Source: Portibacter lacus
GTDB taxonomy: Bacteria > Bacteroidota > Bacteroidia > Chitinophagales > Saprospiraceae
Assembly (NCBI RefSeq): GCF_021533215.1
Contig: NZ_JAJNKA010000001.1
Location: forward strand, 124,001-188,000
DNA length: 64,000 bases
Reading direction: 5' to 3'
The translations under genes were made by a program, and so were the position numbers. Below are positions 60,781-64,000 of this stretch, piece after piece (the first letter of the stretch is position 1; the number at the start of each line of letters is the position of its first letter). Under the pieces are notes generated by a model. The model was not told the DNA's origin and searched no databases. It worked only from the letters and a program-made list of their open reading frames with translations.

Positions 60781-60854
60781 ATTCGTCCAGATTCGATATA
60801 TTCATAGAACTTTTCGAAACAAATTATCATTTAAGTAACTGAACGAGTTAAATA

Positions 60855-61121
60855 ATGGACTTTAGAACAGAATGGAGTAGTTGGCTAATGATTGTTATTA
60901 TGATGGTTATCGCCTATGTAATTTATCCTTGGGGTGACCAAGAATCTATATTAATGTATGTAACACAGGTCGTAGGATTACCACTGGCTGCAATAGCAAT
61001 AGCGTGTATTCCGGTTGTTGTTTATTGTTACTTCGTTAAGAAAATTCCAGATATCGATTATTCGATTAGACTCGCATTTGTATACATGTTGTTTTTAATA
61101 GTAAAACATGCAATAGGGTAA
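60855..61121 (+). CDS. Small membrane protein, unknown function
   Basis: An 88-residue protein with three predicted helices: about residues 10-24 (WLMIVIMMVIAYVIYPW), 34-57 (VTQVVGLPLAAIAIACIPVVVY) and 69-85 (RLAFVYMLFLIVKHAIG). No family recognised. It ends four bases before the M48 protease gene and is therefore probably cotranscribed with it, so it may be a partner or quality-control substrate, but this is only contextual. Confidence 0.6.
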   Translation: MDFRTEWSSWLMIVIMMVIAYVIYPWGDQESILMYVTQVVGLPLAAIAIACIPVVVYCYFVKKIPDIDYSIRLAFVYMLFLIVKHAIG

Positions 61122-61125
61122 AATT

Positions 61126-61977
61126 ATGTTAGGAAATAGAAGTAAACAAGGAAGATACTACGGTGGAACCGGTGATCCATATAGTAGAAATGGAAGAGGG
61201 GCAGGAACTAGCCGATTTAAGCTGATGCTTATCATTGGTCTTGCAATGGCGGCTTTTCAAGCTTTCAAGTATTTTACAAATACACAGACGAATCCAGTTA
61301 CAGGGGAAACTCAGCGAGTACAATGGAGTACAGAGGAGGAAGTTGCCTTGGGTATTCAGTCTGCACCACAGATGGCGCAGCAATACGGTGGCTTGCATCC
61401 TGATCAACGAGCACAAGATTATTTAGATAGAGTAGGAGAGAGATTGGTGAATACACCGACAGGAAGATTGTCTGAATATCCATATGAATTTCACTTGCTT
61501 GCTGATCCGAATGTTGTTAATGCCTTTGCGTTGCCTGGTGGACAAACTTTCATAACGGCAGCTCTTTTTAATAAGTTAGAAGATGAAGATCAACTAGCTG
61601 GAATTATGGGACATGAAATAGGTCATGTCATAGAGCGGCACGGTGCTGAAAGAATGGCGAAGACGGGATTCATTCAAGGGATCATCCAAAGTGTATTAAT
61701 TGGTTCTGGGGGTGATGCCACCATGGCTCAAATTGCTAATGTAGTTGGGAATTATGCCAATATGAAATATGGAAGAGATCAAGAATTAGAATCAGATAAC
61801 TGGGGAGTAAAATTAATGCTAGAATCCGGATATGATCCAGAAGCGATGATCGGAGTAATGGATATATTAGAAGCAGCTTCAGGTGGTTCTAGGGTTCCAG
61901 AAATTCAAAGTTCACACCCTAGCCCAGAAAATCGGAGAGAACAAATAAGGGAAGCGATTAAAAGATATAAGAAGTAA
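61126..61977 (+). CDS. M48 family zinc metalloprotease
   Basis: A 283-residue protein with a basic glycine/arginine-rich N-terminus, one membrane helix near residues 31-47 (FKLMLIIGLAMAAFQAF), then a zincin domain with the motif IMGHEIGHVIERHG and the third zinc ligand in GRDQELESDNWGVKLM. The segment FALPGGQTFITAAL matches the strand before the active site in M48 proteases. The ending SSHPSPENRREQI is also typical (HP motif). Likely a membrane-anchored quality-control protease. It lies directly after a small membrane protein gene. Confidence 0.93.
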   Translation: MLGNRSKQGRYYGGTGDPYSRNGRGAGTSRFKLMLIIGLAMAAFQAFKYFTNTQTNPVTGETQRVQWSTEEEVALGIQSAPQMAQQYGGLHPDQRAQDYLDRVGERLVNTPTGRLSEYPYEFHLLADPNVVNAFALPGGQTFITAALFNKLEDEDQLAGIMGHEIGHVIERHGAERMAKTGFIQGIIQSVLIGSGGDATMAQIANVVGNYANMKYGRDQELESDNWGVKLMLESGYDPEAMIGVMDILEAASGGSRVPEIQSSHPSPENRREQIREAIKRYKK

Positions 61978-62083
61978 TTATTCGGGAATTGTTTTGCTCC
62001 ATATTTTGAAGTAAAATGAAATCTGACAGGAACTTAAAGATGTACTTAAGTTGTTAATTTAATTAGAAGAAAAAAATAAAATA

Positions 62084-62827
62084 ATGTCTAGAAGGAGAAT
62101 TTTTGGTGGGAATAATCCCATGTTGAAAGAAGAGACTATTTATAATAATAGCAAGACGATAGACTATACTGGCGTTGAGAGAATGACTGTAGCAGGTTCT
62201 ATAAATAAGACGGTTTTATTGACTGGAATATTAATGGTAACCGCATTTTATAGTTATGCGAATCCATCACCATTGTTTATTTGGGGAGGAGCTATAGCTG
62301 GATTAGTTGCTGTGCTAGTAGCTAGTTTTAAGCCTAAAACATCCCCTATTGCTGCGCCGTTGTATGCAGCTTTCGAAGGTTTATTTGTAGGTGGGATTTC
62401 AGCTTTATATGCTGCTCAGACTGGTGGTATAATTATACAAGCAGTTAGTGCAACAATATGTGTTTTACTAGCAATGTTAATCTTATATAAAACAGGTGTT
62501 ATTAAAGTAACTGAAAAGTTAAGATCAGGGATTATGATGGCAACAGGTGCTATACTTTTAGTATATGTATTGTCATGGGTGCTTGGATTTATGGGAATAA
62601 ATATTCCATTTCTTCATACTGGTGGTCCAATTGGAATTGGTATTAGTCTAGTAATTATTGGAGTTGCGGCAATGAATTTATTGCTTGATTTCGATTTCTT
62701 CGAGAAAGGGGAAGAAGCTGGGATGCCGAGTTATATGGAATGGTTTGCAGGAATGGGATTGTTGGTAACGCTAGTATGGTTGTATATCGAGATATTGAGA
62801 TTGCTATCTATATTAAATAGAGATTAA
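62084..62827 (+). CDS. Bax inhibitor-1/YccA family membrane protein
   Basis: A 247-residue inner-membrane protein with about seven helices. Family patterns include the early NNPMLKEETIY and YTGVERMTVAGSINKTVLL, AAPLYAAFEGLFVGGISALYA, LLIYKTGVIKVTEKLRSGI-like LILYKTGVIKVTEKLR and the late LLLDFDFFEKGEEAGMPSYMEW with acidic residues that line the putative pore. The function in bacteria is uncertain (calcium leak or protease modulation has been proposed for homologues). A terminator follows. Confidence 0.93.
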   Translation: MSRRRIFGGNNPMLKEETIYNNSKTIDYTGVERMTVAGSINKTVLLTGILMVTAFYSYANPSPLFIWGGAIAGLVAVLVASFKPKTSPIAAPLYAAFEGLFVGGISALYAAQTGGIIIQAVSATICVLLAMLILYKTGVIKVTEKLRSGIMMATGAILLVYVLSWVLGFMGINIPFLHTGGPIGIGISLVIIGVAAMNLLLDFDFFEKGEEAGMPSYMEWFAGMGLLVTLVWLYIEILRLLSILNRD

Positions 62828-62848
62828 GTAAATACAGAAATATATTCA

Positions 62849-62872
62849 AAGCTCTGCTGTAAAGCAGGGCTT
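62849..62872 (+). terminator. Rho-independent terminator of the Bax-inhibitor-1 gene
   Basis: AAGCTCTGCT (62849-62858) and AGCAGGGCTT (62863-62872), one G-U pair, four-base loop, followed by a T-run. Confidence 0.88.
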
Positions 62873-62937
62873 TTTTTATGTACTAATGTCAAGGGTAATG
62901 GAAGTTGTCTTGTGGATACAATAGTCTATAATCTAAT

Positions 62938-63981
62938 CTAGGGAGCCGTTGCTTTTTCGATGTCTTCACTTCCATATAACATATACCACATTTGTTTTTT
63001 ATTCTTGAAAATGTATTCTTTGAATGCTTCCTTATCTAAAGTATCATTGAAGATTCCATGATCAACAGGCATTTTATTATCCTTAGACTTACCCATTGAT
63101 TTGTTGATTTTACCTTCATTTTGATCTTCGAAGAAGCTAGTAATATTTTTATTGATGTCTTTGGTTTTAATGTCTTGTGGAGAGCGAGCTCGCATCACTT
63201 TTTGCATGAAAAGGAATACAGGTGCACCACCAGGGGAATGGCTATAGTAGGCAGGATCTTTCTTTTTGGAATCAAACGCCTTTCTGAAATTTCCTTCTGT
63301 TTCCATGCTTTTTCCTTTGATGTAATCCATTTGACCAGAAATAATATTGACGGAGGAAGTGATGTAATCTCCATACCATCCAGCACCTGGGATGTATCCG
63401 TACACGGCACCCGCGCCTTCAGACATTAATGCAATTCCGTTCTTAGCATTGGTATAAGAATCATTATTTTGGGATAGTTTAGACAGAATATTCATGGCGG
63501 AAGTCACTTTATTATACAAGCCACTTATTTTTCCAAATGCACCTGCTAGGTCGCCAGTAAGCTCTCCGATGTTACTCATAAGTGCGACCGCATCATCTAT
63601 GTCAATGTATTTATTCACTTTTTGGAGAACTTTGTTGATGGTACCTATTTTTCCATTAATTTCAGAAGAAACACTATTCAGGGTAAATATCAATGTGCCA
63701 ATTTTACTAGTTGCTTCTGTGTCATCATTGAGAAACGCTAGTCGATATGCTTCTTTTGTTTTAGCATCTATTTTCACATTGGCAAGTTCACGAAGTGCGG
63801 AATAATTATGTTCTAGGTTATTCCTTTTCTGAATTAGGAGCTGTTTGTCTAAATCGGCTTTGGTTTTTTCAATATCTTTTAAGTTGATTTTAAGGTCTTC
63901 TAAATCCTGCGGGGTCAGTTCCTTCTCACCAAGATTGAGATAGTGAGGAGCAAGAACATCAAGGATTCCAGATTTAGCCAT
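62938..63981 (-). CDS. Coiled-coil protein of unknown function
   Basis: A 347-residue soluble protein with no signal peptide. Residues about 20-65 form a charged coiled coil (LTPQDLEDLKINLKDIEKTK onward), followed by long helices with LIFTLNSVSSEINGKIGTINKVLQK and LMSNIGELTGDLAGAFGKISGLY. A glycine-rich amphipathic region (GAGAVYGYIPGAGWYGDYITSS) lies near 205-226, and the end is lysine-rich. It does not match a family I know. The helical, weakly hydrophobic centre could be a membrane-interacting or secreted effector-type protein, but nothing in the neighbourhood supports this. The partner genes would lie beyond the window edge. Confidence 0.65.
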   Translation of the reverse strand: MAKSGILDVLAPHYLNLGEKELTPQDLEDLKINLKDIEKTKADLDKQLLIQKRNNLEHNYSALRELANVKIDAKTKEAYRLAFLNDDTEATSKIGTLIFTLNSVSSEINGKIGTINKVLQKVNKYIDIDDAVALMSNIGELTGDLAGAFGKISGLYNKVTSAMNILSKLSQNNDSYTNAKNGIALMSEGAGAVYGYIPGAGWYGDYITSSVNIISGQMDYIKGKSMETEGNFRKAFDSKKKDPAYYSHSPGGAPVFLFMQKVMRARSPQDIKTKDINKNITSFFEDQNEGKINKSMGKSKDNKMPVDHGIFNDTLDKEAFKEYIFKNKKQMWYMLYGSEDIEKATAP

Positions 63982-64000
63982 ATCGTAAGACGGGGGAAGT

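Overview
The window looks like chromosomal DNA of a low-GC member of the Bacteroidota. Supporting signs are a complete Bat/MoxR aerotolerance operon, a GYDIA-type GHMP kinase, DUF1080, DUF4197 and OmpA envelope proteins, a single-chain PurL, promoters of the TTG...TAnnTTTG type, and few Shine-Dalgarno sequences. A marine or free-living Saprospiria- or Cytophagia-like organism is possible, but the genus cannot be read from the sequence. Most of the window is housekeeping DNA; no insertion sequence, integrase, phage or CRISPR array was seen.

Layout. 1-4.4 kb: dnaX, a Crp/Fnr regulator, pyrD, and a possible 35-residue membrane peptide. 4.4-9.1 kb: nadC and purL on the minus strand. 9.6-17.7 kb: a DUF1080 lipoprotein, two outer-membrane barrel candidates, a TMTC-like membrane/TPR protein translationally coupled to dprA, an alkaline phosphatase and an overlapping MFS exporter. 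17.7-25.7 kb: an eight-gene minus-strand Bat operon (moxR, DUF58, a membrane protein, batA, batB, a TPR protein, and two BatD-type proteins). 25.8-29.2 kb: an M19 dipeptidase, prs, tRNA-Leu(GAG) with its terminator, then a tandem array of about 288-bp repeats. 29.2-38.6 kb: a minus-strand run with a di-haem peroxidase, a hexapeptide acetyltransferase, a LysE exporter, a GH3 protein, PBP1A, aroB, an ABM-fold protein and a SAM hydroxide adenosyltransferase. 38.8-41.1 kb: phoH and aroA. 41.1-50 kb: an OmpA protein, an acyl-CoA dehydrogenase, the first DUF4157 protein, NIPSNAP, YihY and DUF2207. 50.1-54 kb: a 1281-residue protein with two DUF4157 domains. 54.3-64 kb: folB, a DUF4197 lipoprotein, a GHMP kinase, sucA, rpsT, an AlkB-like oxygenase, an M48 protease, a Bax-inhibitor-1 protein and an unknown coiled-coil protein.

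The most unusual content is the pair of DUF4157 proteins. DUF4157 (the eCIS core domain) is linked to cargo of extracellular contractile injection systems, but no injection machinery lies in the window. The smaller protein joins the domain to a tail with amidoligase-like motifs. The larger has two DUF4157 copies whose DNA is almost identical over 212 bp, a second zincin-like motif between them, and a glycine-rich hydrophobic tail suggestive of membrane insertion. Other non-coding oddities are 7-nt-periodic tracts at several separate loci, a perfect 26-bp palindrome upstream of the DUF2207 gene, and a GHMP kinase gene without an ATG, GTG or TTG at the expected start.
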